NCBI GenBank assembly: GCA_963788145.1
Contig: CAWBFQ010000006.1
Coordinates: 310,001 to 374,000, forward strand
DNA length: 64,000 bases
Direction: 5' to 3'
Source of the DNA: UTCFX2 sp963788145
Lineage (GTDB): Bacteria; Chloroflexota; Anaerolineae; Anaerolineales; UBA4823
In this document: one piece after another, positions 28,111-38,043 of the stretch
Layout: each line of letters opens with the position of its first letter
Position numbering within the stretch: position 1 is the stretch's first letter
Program-made: the position numbers and the translations under genes
Notes under the pieces: generated by a model
Told to the model about the DNA's origin: nothing
The model's database searches: none
What the model saw: only the letters and a program-made list of their open reading frames with translations

Positions 28111-29943
28111 ATGGGATTCTTTACTGGACTGGATGCAGAACGATACGACCGTCAATACTCCGACCGCCAGCTTATCCGGCGGATTGCAGGATATTTTAAG
28201 CCTTACTCGAGGATGTTGATATTTGTCACCATCCTGTTGCTGGTTATTGCAGGAGCAGGCGCGCTGACCCCGGTGGTGGTTGCCCGGATTGTGGATGTCA
28301 TTCAGAGTCAATTCAATTTTACAATTGTGTTGCTTTTGTCTGGGCTGGTCTTTGCAGCAGGATTGGCCACCTGGTTGGCCAATTGGGGGCGGCGTAAAAT
28401 GGTTGTTCGAATGGTGGGCGATATTGTCTGGAACTTGCGCACAAATGCCTTTAAAGCCGCCTCCGAACACGATTTATCCTTCTACGATGAGTTTGCCTCC
28501 GGAAAAGTGGTCTCGCGGATCACTTCCGATACGCAGGAATTTGGTCAGATGGTCGTCCTGGTGACTGACCTCTTCTCACAGATTATCCAATCCATCATCC
28601 TGGCGGTCATCTTGTTTACGATTGAATGGCGGCTGGCATTACTCTTACTGGCTACCCTTCCGATTGTCTTTCTGGTGGCGGTGGGATTCCGCCAGCTTGC
28701 CCGCGGCGTCACCCGCGCCGGTATGCGCGCTATGGCAAATGTCAATTCGACCATTAAAGAGACGGTTAGCGGGATTGCGATCGCAAAGAATTTCCGTCAA
28801 GAAGCCAGCATTTTTGCCGAGTTCGATAAAGCAAACCTCCAATCCTACCAGGTCAATGTGCGCCGTGGATTAGTTCTTTCGATGGTTTTCCCGGTCTTAA
28901 ACGCCCTTGGCGGCGTTGCTACGGCTGTATTGGTTTATGTCGGCGGGATCAACGTCGCCCAGGGGATTGTATCCGCTGGCGCCTGGTTCCTCTTCATCCA
29001 GAGCCTGGATCGTTTCTTCTTCCCGGTTTTGAACCTATCGGCATTTTGGGCGCAGGTTCAACAAGGTTTATCCGCGGCTGAGCGCGTCTTTGCCCTGATT
29101 GACGCTGAATCTCAGGTGATCCAAATTGCAAATCATCCGGTTCCTCCATTAACCGGCGGTATTCATTTTGAGAATATCTGGTTTCGCTACTCAGATAAAG
29201 AACCCGTGTTATGCGATTTTAACCTGCATATCCAGCCGGGAGAGAATATCGCTTTGGTGGGGCATACGGGCGCTGGAAAATCATCAATTGCCAAGCTGAT
29301 CGCTCGTTTTTATGAGTTCCAGAAAGGCCGCATCTTGATCGATGGAATGGACATTCGTACACTGGATATTAATCAATATCGCTCCCGTCTGGGGATTGTA
29401 TCTCAGCAGCCCTTCCTGTTTTCCGGTACGGTGGCCGAAAATATTTGTTATGCCTGCCCGGACGAATCGACTTATCACGAGATTGTACAGACTGCCCACC
29501 GGATCGGCGATGGCGAATGGCTGGATTCTCTCCCACAGGGATTGGATTCCGAAGTGGGAGAACGCGGAGTCAGGTTGTCGATGGGTCAGCGCCAGTTAGT
29601 CTCTCTCATGCGCGTGCTGGTTCAAAAACCGACGATTTTCATCCTGGACGAAGCCACTGCCAGCATTGATCCCTTCACCGAATGGCAGATCCAACAAGCC
29701 CTGAGCCTGATCCTGGCAGATACCACCAGCATCCTGATTGCCCACCGCCTCTCCACCGTCAAAGCCGCCGACCGCATCATCGTGCTTGAGGATGGAAAAA
29801 TCATCGAGCAAGGCGACCATGCCGGGTTACTTGCTCAAAAAGGCCACTATGCCAGCCTCTACAACACCTACTTTCGCCACCAATCCCTGGATTATAGGCC
29901 GGATGGGCTGGATGAATTCCTGGCATCCAAAGCGACCCGATAG
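28111..29943 (+). CDS. Heterodimeric ABC exporter half-transporter, catalytic subunit
   Basis: A 610-residue ABC exporter half: membrane domain about 30-320 with the coupling region GDIVWNLRTNAFKAASEHD, then the nucleotide-binding domain with Walker A GHTGAGKSSIAKL, Q-loop IVSQQPFLFSGTV, a non-canonical signature LSMGQRQLVSLMRV, Walker B FILDEATASID with catalytic Glu, and the switch histidine in LIAHRLSTV. The pairing of LDE here with LDD in the upstream gene, and the altered signature, fit an asymmetric heterodimer with one consensus and one degenerate ATP site. Located 3 nt downstream of its partner. The C-terminal 30 residues past the domain are polar and unassigned. Confidence 0.93.
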   Translation: MGFFTGLDAERYDRQYSDRQLIRRIAGYFKPYSRMLIFVTILLLVIAGAGALTPVVVARIVDVIQSQFNFTIVLLLSGLVFAAGLATWLANWGRRKMVVRMVGDIVWNLRTNAFKAASEHDLSFYDEFASGKVVSRITSDTQEFGQMVVLVTDLFSQIIQSIILAVILFTIEWRLALLLLATLPIVFLVAVGFRQLARGVTRAGMRAMANVNSTIKETVSGIAIAKNFRQEASIFAEFDKANLQSYQVNVRRGLVLSMVFPVLNALGGVATAVLVYVGGINVAQGIVSAGAWFLFIQSLDRFFFPVLNLSAFWAQVQQGLSAAERVFALIDAESQVIQIANHPVPPLTGGIHFENIWFRYSDKEPVLCDFNLHIQPGENIALVGHTGAGKSSIAKLIARFYEFQKGRILIDGMDIRTLDINQYRSRLGIVSQQPFLFSGTVAENICYACPDESTYHEIVQTAHRIGDGEWLDSLPQGLDSEVGERGVRLSMGQRQLVSLMRVLVQKPTIFILDEATASIDPFTEWQIQQALSLILADTTSILIAHRLSTVKAADRIIVLEDGKIIEQGDHAGLLAQKGHYASLYNTYFRHQSLDYRPDGLDEFLASKATR

Positions 29944-29971
29944 ATTTCAAGTGACTTTGCAGCATGGTAAG

Positions 29972-30000
29972 TTGCCGCTGAACCCAATACGAGGTAGAAT
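29972..30000 (+). promoter_or_regulatory. Promoter of the DUF4032 gene (leaderless type)
   Basis: TTGCCG (29972-29977), 17 nt, TAGAAT (29995-30000). ATG 30010 lies 9 nt after the -10 box and no Shine-Dalgarno is present, supporting that ATG over the TTG just upstream at 30007. Confidence 0.5.
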
Positions 30001-30009
30001 TAACTCTTG

Positions 30010-31206
30010 ATGCCCTATCCAATTGAAATTACGCTGCGCCCCGGTGTACCAGATTTTGCAGACCTGCCCTGGGATCTTTCATTGATTGAATGGCCAGGTC
30101 GATGTTCACGCCTCGAAGAAGCCCCTCGCGGTCTTTCTCGCCATCCGGTCGTTTTCGTCAACTATAATGGTATCTTGTATGCCCTAAAAGAACTGTACCC
30201 AGGCGAAGCGGAGCAAGAATATACCATCCTCTTGCTTGCTCATGAGGATCATTTGCCGGTTGTGATGCCTGTGGGCCATGCAAATACGGTCACACCCGAA
30301 GGCAAGCGCAGTGTCTTGATCACGCGCTATCTGGAAAACTCTCTCCCCTATCGAATGCTCTTTATGGGTAAGGGACCCAACCCGTACCGCATGCATCTGT
30401 TGGATGCAATCGCTGGTCTGCTGGTCCAGCTTCATCTACAAGGTGTCTTTTGGGGAGATTGTTCCCTTTCGAATACCCTTTTTCGGCGCGATGCAGGCGC
30501 CTTGCGGGCTTACCTGGTAGATGCTGAGACAGCAGAGAAGCACGATGGCTATTTTTCACCTGCCCTTCGTTTTCATGACCTCCAGATCATGGCCGAAAAT
30601 CTGGGCGCGGAGTTGGCTGAATTGCAGAGCGTTGGGCTGCTGATCGATATGAGCGTTCCCGCATCAGATGCAGGTCTCTATATCCAACAGCGCTACCAGC
30701 AATTATGGCAGGAGATCACACGAGAAGAGAAAATCCGATCGGATGAGCATTACTTGATTCAAGATCGCATCCGAGCATTAAATGAACTGGGTTTTTCAGT
30801 GGGGAACGTGGAGTTGGCGACATTGGAGAACGGCAGCCAGCTTCGTTTGCGGGTATTTGTCACGGACCGGAATTTCCACCGCTACCAGCTTTATAATTTG
30901 ACTGGTCTGGATGCCGAGGAGTTGCAGGCTACCAAGATGATGAACGAGATCCAGGAACTCCGGGCTATCCAATCCCAATCCAGCGATCGGAGCATACCCC
31001 TCAGCGCTGCTGCGTATTATTGGTTGGAACACGTATACGAACCGGTTGTGAAACAGCTTCAACCGCTCGTAGACCGAAACATGACCGCTCTTGAACTATA
31101 TTGCCAGTTGTTGGAACATAAATGGTATCTTTCTGAGCGCGCCCAGCATGATGTAGGCCATCAGACTGCAACGCAAGATTATCTGGAGCATTTCGGCGTT
31201 CGTTGA
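30010..31206 (+). CDS. DUF4032 / LPS-kinase-like fold protein
   Basis: A 398-residue cytoplasmic protein whose first half resembles the lipopolysaccharide-kinase/InaA-like kinase fold: ILYALKELYPGEAEQEY gives a candidate nucleotide-contacting Lys, LVQLHLQGVFWGDCSLSNTLF a catalytic-loop-like Asp and Asn, and YLVDAETAEKHDGY a DxE-type metal site. The second half, with the pattern RALNELGFSVGNVEL and YWLEHVYEPVVKQLQ, matches the region called DUF4032 in Actinobacteria and Chloroflexota. No substrate is known. It stands between the ABC exporter pair and a giant sensor kinase but has its own promoter, so a shared role is not implied. Confidence 0.75.
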   Translation: MPYPIEITLRPGVPDFADLPWDLSLIEWPGRCSRLEEAPRGLSRHPVVFVNYNGILYALKELYPGEAEQEYTILLLAHEDHLPVVMPVGHANTVTPEGKRSVLITRYLENSLPYRMLFMGKGPNPYRMHLLDAIAGLLVQLHLQGVFWGDCSLSNTLFRRDAGALRAYLVDAETAEKHDGYFSPALRFHDLQIMAENLGAELAELQSVGLLIDMSVPASDAGLYIQQRYQQLWQEITREEKIRSDEHYLIQDRIRALNELGFSVGNVELATLENGSQLRLRVFVTDRNFHRYQLYNLTGLDAEELQATKMMNEIQELRAIQSQSSDRSIPLSAAAYYWLEHVYEPVVKQLQPLVDRNMTALELYCQLLEHKWYLSERAQHDVGHQTATQDYLEHFGVR

Positions 31207-31223
31207 GCTTGCAGGTCTGATAA

Positions 31224-31251
31224 TTGACGGATCGAGTAATCCGCATACAAT
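31224..31251 (+). promoter_or_regulatory. Promoter of the large sensor kinase gene (leaderless type)
   Basis: TTGACG (31224-31229), 16 nt, TACAAT (31246-31251). The start ATG 31262 is 10 nt after the -10 box. A GGAG lies only 2 nt before the ATG, too close for normal ribosome binding, so a leaderless or near-leaderless message is inferred. Confidence 0.5.
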
Positions 31252-31261
31252 AGATGGAGAA

Positions 31262-34200
31262 ATGCCCGTTACCTCGTCAGTTTCGCTTTCTTCTGGTTCC
31301 AGGTCACTCCAATCTCGGCTGACCCCCATTCTTGCTTTCGGCTATCTTTTCGTCGCAGCGACGATTGTTTTTGCCGCCCTGATATGTTTCATTAATTCCT
31401 CAAGAATTTCCCATCATCGAGCACTGGATTTGTTCACCCAGGGCTGTTCATCAGCCAGAGAATCTTCCGATTGTCGCCGCATTATTCACAAATCATCGCT
31501 GTGGACGGTCAGCCGGTCTCTAATTCAGCTCAATGGCGAAAAAAAATACAAAGCCTTCAGGTTGGAGACCAGGTTGATCTGACCATTCGGATGTATTCAG
31601 GTGAGCAGGGCGCAGGAACAGTTGAGCTGCGTCAATGGAGTTTGAAAGAAAAAATCTCCTTTTTTGTTATTCCTTACACACTTGGTTTAGTTTTCCTATT
31701 GAGTGGGGCTTATATCCTTGCCATCCGCCGTTTTGATCCAGCCGGTAGAGCATTCTCCCTATTCACATCTTCGACTGCAGTTGTGCTGGCTGGTATGTTC
31801 GATCTGATCTCCTCTCACACCCTGACGACTTTCTGGGTGGTTGCTCTGTCAATGATCGGCGGTGGGTTGATCAATCTGGCGCTGCTTTTTCCTGAGAGTG
31901 TGCGTCAGGTTGTACGCTATCCGTTTTTGGGTTGGCTGGGTTATATGATTGCGCTCTTGATTGGCCTGTTTTCATATCAAGCGATCGCCTCCTTCACCAG
32001 AGCAGCCCGTTTTAACCCGTGGCAGATTGAGCTGGTATTTCTGGGATTCTCTATCGCCTTGTTAATTGTGATGATAATCTTTCGCCGGGTTCGATCTGAA
32101 TCGCCTGTCGTACGTGAGCAGGCCAGGCTGATGCTATGGGGTGTTCTTCTTTCAATGACGCCTTTCGGGTTATGGTGGCTGGCTTCCATCATCAACCCGA
32201 TGCTGGAATTTTCAACTTTGCTCTTGTTGCCATTGGTTTTCTTTCCGGTTCTAACAGCCTATGCCATCGTCCGCTATCGGCTGCTTAACACCGATTTCTT
32301 TCTGGCCAGGCCGTGTTATATGTATTGATGGCTGGGTTGGTGATGGCTGGATATGCTCTGCTAGTGGGCGGCGCCAGTTTGATTGTCGGTCAGGCTCTTC
32401 CTCTGAACAATCCGCTGCTGATTGGATTAATGGTTTTCATACTGGCTGTTGGGTTAAATCCACTGCGCAATTATTTACAAGGCATAGTGGACCGTTTCTT
32501 CTTTAAAGGTCAGGTTGTCTACCGTGAACTTCAGCAGTCATTTAACCGTGAATTGACCAAATCCATGGAGCTATCAGAGATATTGGATGTGCTCCGCCGC
32601 TATGTCGATCAGTCGATAGCCCCGGTTTACTTGCATTTTTTCATATATGACCCCTTAAGTGGACATTATGTGGCAGCAGCGAAACAGGGCGGGCTTCCTA
32701 CCAGTGACATCCGATTTCCGGCTAACAGCGCGCTGGTGCAGGTGCTTTCTCGCCAGCGTGAAGCGCTCTTGTTGGCCGATATGAGCGAGCTTCCAGAATC
32801 CCTTCAGGCTGAACAAGCCCGGTTACGGCTGCTTTATGCTGTCTTGTTTGTGCCTTTACCGGGACGGAATCAGTTGATGGGTTGGCTTGCGCTAGGAGTC
32901 CGAAAATCTGGTGAGCAATATACCAGTCGCGACTTGCGTTTGCTTGAATCACTCAGCGATCAGGTTTCCCTGGCCGTCGAACGGGCCCAGGTTGTTGCAG
33001 ATCTGGAACGCCGTGTGCGTGAGTTGAATGTGTTGGCGCGGGTTGCCCAAGGTGTGAGCTTCACTGTGACGTTTGATGATATTCTAGAACTCCTCTCGGC
33101 GCAGACTGGGCAGGTCTTGCCAGCCCGTGATTTTTGTATCACTTTATTGGATAAAGAAACGGATATCTTATTGTATGCATTCTATTTGGAAAATGATGAG
33201 CGTTTGAGCGAATTCGAAAATAGGCCGCTTCCGGCGGGGCAAGGTCTTGAGCATTTCGTCATCACTGGCCAGCGCTATATCATGACAGATGACTATGAAA
33301 GAGAATGCCGCCAGCGAGGTCTGCTTCCCAATTTGAAGGATGTCTACGCCTGGATGGGTGTACCGCTCAATGCTGGTTCAGCCACTATTGGTGTAATGAG
33401 TGTTGCCAGCCGTGACCCAACTGTGGTATATACTGACGAACAGCGAGATTTGCTCCAGGCAATTGCCGATCAAGCCTCTGGAGCAATTGTCAAATCCCGG
33501 TCATTGGAGGAATCTGAACGGCGCGCACGTCAATTGGCAAAACTGAATGAGATTGGGGTTAGCCTGACCTCAACCCTGGAAATCAAACCTCTTCTAAATC
33601 AAATTTTGGATAGCGCAACAGAGATCTTGAATTGTCAGGCTGGCAGCCTGTTCTTGATTGACCCGCAAACGGACGAATTGATATTCGAGGTGGTGATGGG
33701 TCCGGTGGCTGCTAATTTAACTGGCAAGCGTTTGCCCCCAGGCACCGGGTTGGTGGGCGAAGCAGCCCATACTGGACGACCGATTATTGCAAATGACGCC
33801 AAGCGCCGGATCGAATGGTTCAATAAGACAGACCAGCAGACCGGTTTTGATACCCAGGATTTGCTGGTGGTCCCAATGCGAATTCAGGACCGGGTGATAG
33901 GCGTGATTGAGGTGATCAACAAAGGAAATGGCGCTCCTTTCTCCCTGGCGGACCAGGATTTACTGACTGCTTTCACTAGCCAGGCAACCATCGCTATCGA
34001 GAATGCTCGCTTGTATACCATGACAGACCAGGCTTTGGCTGCTCGCGTTGAAGAGTTATCTGTGATGCAGCGTATTGACCGAGAATTGAATGCCAGCCTG
34101 GATATTGAACGAGCAATGCGAATTACATTAGATTGGGCTATGCGCCAATCCGATGCAGATGCCGGATTGGTTGGAGCCGTTGCCTCAGATGGGATTTATG

Positions 34201-35277
34201 TGATGGCGTCCCAGGGATATCCGGATGGATTGCTGGCTTCTCAGCCTTCACAAGATCGGAACCAGAGCGCGCTGCCGCTTCACTTGCCTGAAATCAAAGA
34301 TGTGGTGGAATCTGGCAAACCACATTATCTTCTGTTGGATAGTGAAGATGCCTCCATGTATGGGCTTCTGGAGGATGCAAAATACCAGACTGCCATCCCT
34401 ATACGGCGGGAAACGGAAACGATCGGGGTGATGTTCCTGGAGAGCCGTTCAGCCAATGCAGCCCCCGACGAATTACTGAGTTATCTGATGCGTCTCAGCG
34501 ATCATGCAGCCATCGCGATTGCCAATGCCCAACTTTTTGAAGAGGTCAAAGCAGCAAATCTGGCTAAATCACAATTCGTTTCATTTGTGGCTCACGAATT
34601 AAAAGAATCCGATGGCTTCAATCAAGGGATACACTGAGCTGGTTGCTGGTGGGATGGCTGGATCCGTGAATGAGATGCAAGCCAGTTTTCTCAGCACGGT
34701 ACGCTCGAATGTTGACAGGATGAACACCATCGTGAGTGACCTGAACGACTTGACCAAAATTCAGGTTGGTAACCTGCGTTTGGACTATCAGGTGATGCAA
34801 ATAGCGGAAGTGTTTGAAGAAGTTGTTCGCTCGCTCACCCGTCTGGTCGAGGAGAAAGGACAGTTGCTGGTCATCCGCCTGCCGCAGGATTTACCGGCGG
34901 TATGGGCAGACCCGGCTCGCCTGACCCAGATTGTCACAAATCTATTGAGCAATGCAACTAAATACACACCCAATGACGGTAAACTCATCCTGGCTGCGGA
35001 GCGCTTCAACCCACCCATAGGTGAACTAGAAACCGTTGAGATGATCCAGATTTGGGTTCAGGATAGCGGGATTGGGATTAGCGCGGAAGATCAGATCAAA
35101 ATTTTTGAGCAATATTTCCGGACGGATAACGCTAAAGAAATGGCCACAGGCACCGGTCTGGGGCTGGCGATCACGCGCAGTCTGGTTGAAATGCAGGGTG
35201 GGCGGATTTGGTTTGAAAGTGAGCCGGGGAAAGGCACTACATTCTTTTTCACAGTACCGGTCGCAGAAACGCAATAG
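31262..35277 (+). CDS. Large membrane sensor histidine kinase: PDZ-like, multi-TM, four GAF (three frameshifts)
   Basis: About 1338 residues after correcting three single-base shifts (a deletion somewhere in 31400-31465, a deletion near 32308, an insertion near 34604). Order: one N-terminal helix (LTPILAFGYLFVAATIVFA), an extracytoplasmic PDZ-like domain (SQIIAVDGQPVSNSAQW, LQVGDQVDLTI), seven to eight membrane helices (about 130-390), four GAF-type domains, then HisKA and HATPase. The phospho-acceptor His is in FVAHEL before PMASIKGYTEL; the ATP site shows LLSNATKYTP, DSGIGIS and GTGLGLAITRSLVEMQGG. Its N-terminal layout recalls ComP-type sensors. Response regulator: none adjacent. The three joins restore a collinear protein with total length divisible by three, so errors are likelier than decay. 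Confidence 0.85.
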
Positions 35278-35301
35278 CAGAAACTCTTCCCCAATTCAGC
35301 A

Positions 35302-36450
35302 TCAAGAAACTGCAGTCGTATCTTCATTCTGTCCGTTCTGTTGATAATCTGCCAGGAATTCAAACGCGAATTGATCAAATGTTTGCGCAAGGATTGATTC
35401 GCGGATTTCATGGATTAGGGCCAAAAGCACATGCAGGTTATGGATGGAAAGTAGTGTGGCTGCCAGCATTTCGCGTGCCACAATTAAATGACGGATATAC
35501 GCCCGGCTGAAATTTTGGCAGGTATAACAACTGCAGCTCTCTTCGATCGGGCTGTGGTCGTGTTTGAAGATGGTGTTCATCATATTCAATCGGCCGGTGC
35601 AAGTCATAGCTGCGTTGTGGCGCGCCAACCGAGTGGGCAGTACGCAGTCAAAAATATCCACCCCGCGTAAAATACCATTGACCAGATCCTCTGGTGAGCC
35701 AACTCCCATCAAATAACGCGGTTTATCTTCTGGCAATATATGATCAACTACTTCTAGCATTGCATGCATCTCTTCCTTTGTTTCCCCCACAGATAACCCG
35801 CCGATCGCATGACCTGGAAACCCTAAACCAGCGATGAATTCAGCAGATTTTGTCCGCAAGTCTGCAAAGACACCGCCTTGTACAATACCAAACAGCGCCT
35901 GATCCGGACGAGATTTAGCTCTGAGACAGCGTTCGGCCCAGGTATGCGTTCGGATCATCGCGCGCTCATTATATATCCGGTCATAGGGTGGAGCACATTC
36001 ATCAAATGCCATGATGATATCGGCGCCCAAATTCTCTTGAATAGCTATTGCTTTCTCGGGATTGAAACGGTGCAGGGACCCGTCTATGTGGCTTTTGAAT
36101 GTAACGCCCTCATCATCAATACGGCGCAAATCGGCCAGGGAAAAGACTTGAAAGCCACCCGAGTCGGTTAAGATCGGATTGGGCCAATTCATGAATTGAT
36201 GCAATCCGCCCATTTCAGCGACCAGATCATCTCCGGGGCGCAAATAAAGATGATAAGTGTTTGAAAGAATAAGAGAAGCCCCCAACTCGTGTAATTGGGA
36301 CGGTGTGATCGCTTTAACCGCGGCTTGCGTACCGACCGGTGCAAAGATCGGTGTGAGTAGATCGCCATGTGGGGTGTGAAAAACCCCAGCCCTGGCTCTC
36401 CCTTGATGCGCATGGACAGTGTAAGAAAAAAAAGGCTTAGAAGTCATCAT
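35302..36450 (-). CDS. tgt: tRNA-guanine transglycosylase
   Basis: A 382-residue enzyme that exchanges guanine 34 for the queuosine precursor preQ1 in GUN-anticodon tRNAs. The frame extends upstream to 36561, but ATG 36450 (or 36447) gives the standard N terminus FSYTVHAHQGRARAGVFHTP. Seen: LTDSGGFQVFSL with the base-recognition Asp, GIVQGGVF and GGLSVGE, the nucleophile Asp in GVDIFDCVLPTRLARH, and the zinc site CSCYTCQNFSRAYIRHL. Length is normal. It is a single gene on the minus strand between two plus-strand signalling genes; no other queuosine gene is in the window. Confidence 0.95.
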   Translation of the reverse strand: MMTSKPFFSYTVHAHQGRARAGVFHTPHGDLLTPIFAPVGTQAAVKAITPSQLHELGASLILSNTYHLYLRPGDDLVAEMGGLHQFMNWPNPILTDSGGFQVFSLADLRRIDDEGVTFKSHIDGSLHRFNPEKAIAIQENLGADIIMAFDECAPPYDRIYNERAMIRTHTWAERCLRAKSRPDQALFGIVQGGVFADLRTKSAEFIAGLGFPGHAIGGLSVGETKEEMHAMLEVVDHILPEDKPRYLMGVGSPEDLVNGILRGVDIFDCVLPTRLARHNAAMTCTGRLNMMNTIFKHDHSPIEESCSCYTCQNFSRAYIRHLIVAREMLAATLLSIHNLHVLLALIHEIRESILAQTFDQFAFEFLADYQQNGQNEDTTAVS

Positions 36451-36687
36451 GGAGCTTAATGTTCCTGACTTGCTAGAGATAACGGGATGATTATACCTCT
36501 GAATTCCGAACCACTTTTCAATAGCTGCGCTCTGCAAAACATCCCGCAATCCACCTGTCATTCGTCACCATCGCATAACCGGGGATGGTCGTAGCCGAGT
36601 AAGGGCGGTATAATTCTGACCCTCAGTGGTCTCCATAATTCGCGTTTATTTTGGGGACATTTCCGAGCAAAATTCAGGAGAAAAAAT

Positions 36688-38043
36688 ATGAATGTCATGA
36701 ACTTACCAGGTCCTAAGGCTCTGGCGATCGTCGAGCGAGATCAGCGTGTCATTTCACCGTCTTATCCACGCGGCTACCCATTTGTAATGGATCATGGAAA
36801 AGGAACAGAAGTATGGGATGTAGATGGAAATCGATTCCTTGATTTTGCCGCCGGGATTGCAGTCGTATCGACTGGACACAGCAATCCAGCGGTAGTCAAA
36901 GCAATCCAGGAACAGGTTGAGAAATTTATCCATATTTCTTCGGATTTCTACCATTCAAAATGGGTGGAATTGGGAGAAAAGATTAGCGAGATCGCGCCTT
37001 TCAAGGATAATGCGATATCTTTCATGACAAATTCTGGAACGGAAAGCGTCGAGGCAGCGATTAAACTTGCTCGTCAATATACACGTGCGACCGAGTTCAT
37101 AGGTTTTCTGGGTGGTTTTCATGGTCGAACGATGGGAGCCGTAAGTTTCACCGCGAGTAAGACGCTCTACCATCGGGATTTCTATCCATTGATGAGCGGA
37201 GTAACTCATGTTCCCTTTCCGGATCCATATCGCCCGATCCTGGAGTCAAAACCTGGCGAGGATTATGGCGTCACGGTTGTTCGCTATATCGAAGAACAGC
37301 TATTGGGCCATCTTCTTCCCCCTGAAGATGTTGCGGGGATATTGGTTGAGCCGATTCAGGGTGAAGGTGGATATGTCATCCCCTCTCCTGGTTTCTTCCC
37401 CGCGTTGCGCGAGCTATGCGATCGTCATAAAATTCTATTGATCGTAGATGAGGTGCAATCCGGGATGGGGCGGACTGGTAAATGGTGGGCAATCGAGCAA
37501 TTTGGCATTGAGCCGGATATTGTTTGTGCTGCCAAGGGGATCGCATCTGGGGTGCCGCTGGGCGTGATGTTTGCCAAGGAACATATTGTCAATTGGAAAC
37601 GGGGCGCGCACGGGAATACTTATGGTGGAAATCCAATCGCTTGTGCGGCAGCACTGGCGACCTTTGAATTAATCGAGAATGGTTATATGCAAAATGCTGC
37701 CGAGATGGGTGATTACACCCTCCAGATTTTGAAGGAGATGATAACTCAACATCCGTCTATCGGTGAAGTCCGTGGCAAAGGGTTGATGATTGGGGTTGAG
37801 TTTGTAAAAAATCGGGAAACAAAAGAACCAGATGCTATTCTGCGGGATCAGGTTGTTGATAATGCGTTCTTGCGTGGCTTGCTCTTGTTGGGCTGCGGCT
37901 CAAGTGTCATTCGCCTGGCTCCTCCCTTGAATGTCAGCCGAAGTGAGGTTGACGAGGCGATGGAGATTCTTGAAGAATCCTTGCGTATCGCAGAAGCCGG
38001 GATAGAACTTGCAATGGTTGGAGAGACTCGCATTGTTGCCTGA
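36688..38043 (+). CDS. Class III aminotransferase (4-aminobutyrate/acetylornithine type)
   Basis: A 451-residue PLP-dependent transaminase with subgroup III marks: TNSGTESVEAAIKLAR (phosphate site), GFHGRTMGAVSFT, ILVEPIQGEGGYVIP, LIVDEVQSGMGRTGKWWA with the PLP Asp, and the Schiff-base lysine in DIVCAAKGIASGVPLG. Overall it looks closest to GABA transaminases and related omega-amino acid enzymes, but acetylornithine or beta-alanine substrates are possible. ATG 36688 follows CAGGAGAAAAAAT. A TATAAT at 36609-36614 is a plausible -10. Its 3' end overlaps the start of the next histidine kinase gene by about 10 nt. Confidence 0.92.
   Translation: MNVMNLPGPKALAIVERDQRVISPSYPRGYPFVMDHGKGTEVWDVDGNRFLDFAAGIAVVSTGHSNPAVVKAIQEQVEKFIHISSDFYHSKWVELGEKISEIAPFKDNAISFMTNSGTESVEAAIKLARQYTRATEFIGFLGGFHGRTMGAVSFTASKTLYHRDFYPLMSGVTHVPFPDPYRPILESKPGEDYGVTVVRYIEEQLLGHLLPPEDVAGILVEPIQGEGGYVIPSPGFFPALRELCDRHKILLIVDEVQSGMGRTGKWWAIEQFGIEPDIVCAAKGIASGVPLGVMFAKEHIVNWKRGAHGNTYGGNPIACAAALATFELIENGYMQNAAEMGDYTLQILKEMITQHPSIGEVRGKGLMIGVEFVKNRETKEPDAILRDQVVDNAFLRGLLLLGCGSSVIRLAPPLNVSRSEVDEAMEILEESLRIAEAGIELAMVGETRIVA

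Noticed and set aside
2537..34604. Programmed frameshifting as the cause of the broken frames
   Set aside because: The shift sites share no slippery motif, occur in both directions and in unrelated genes, which fits random indels better.
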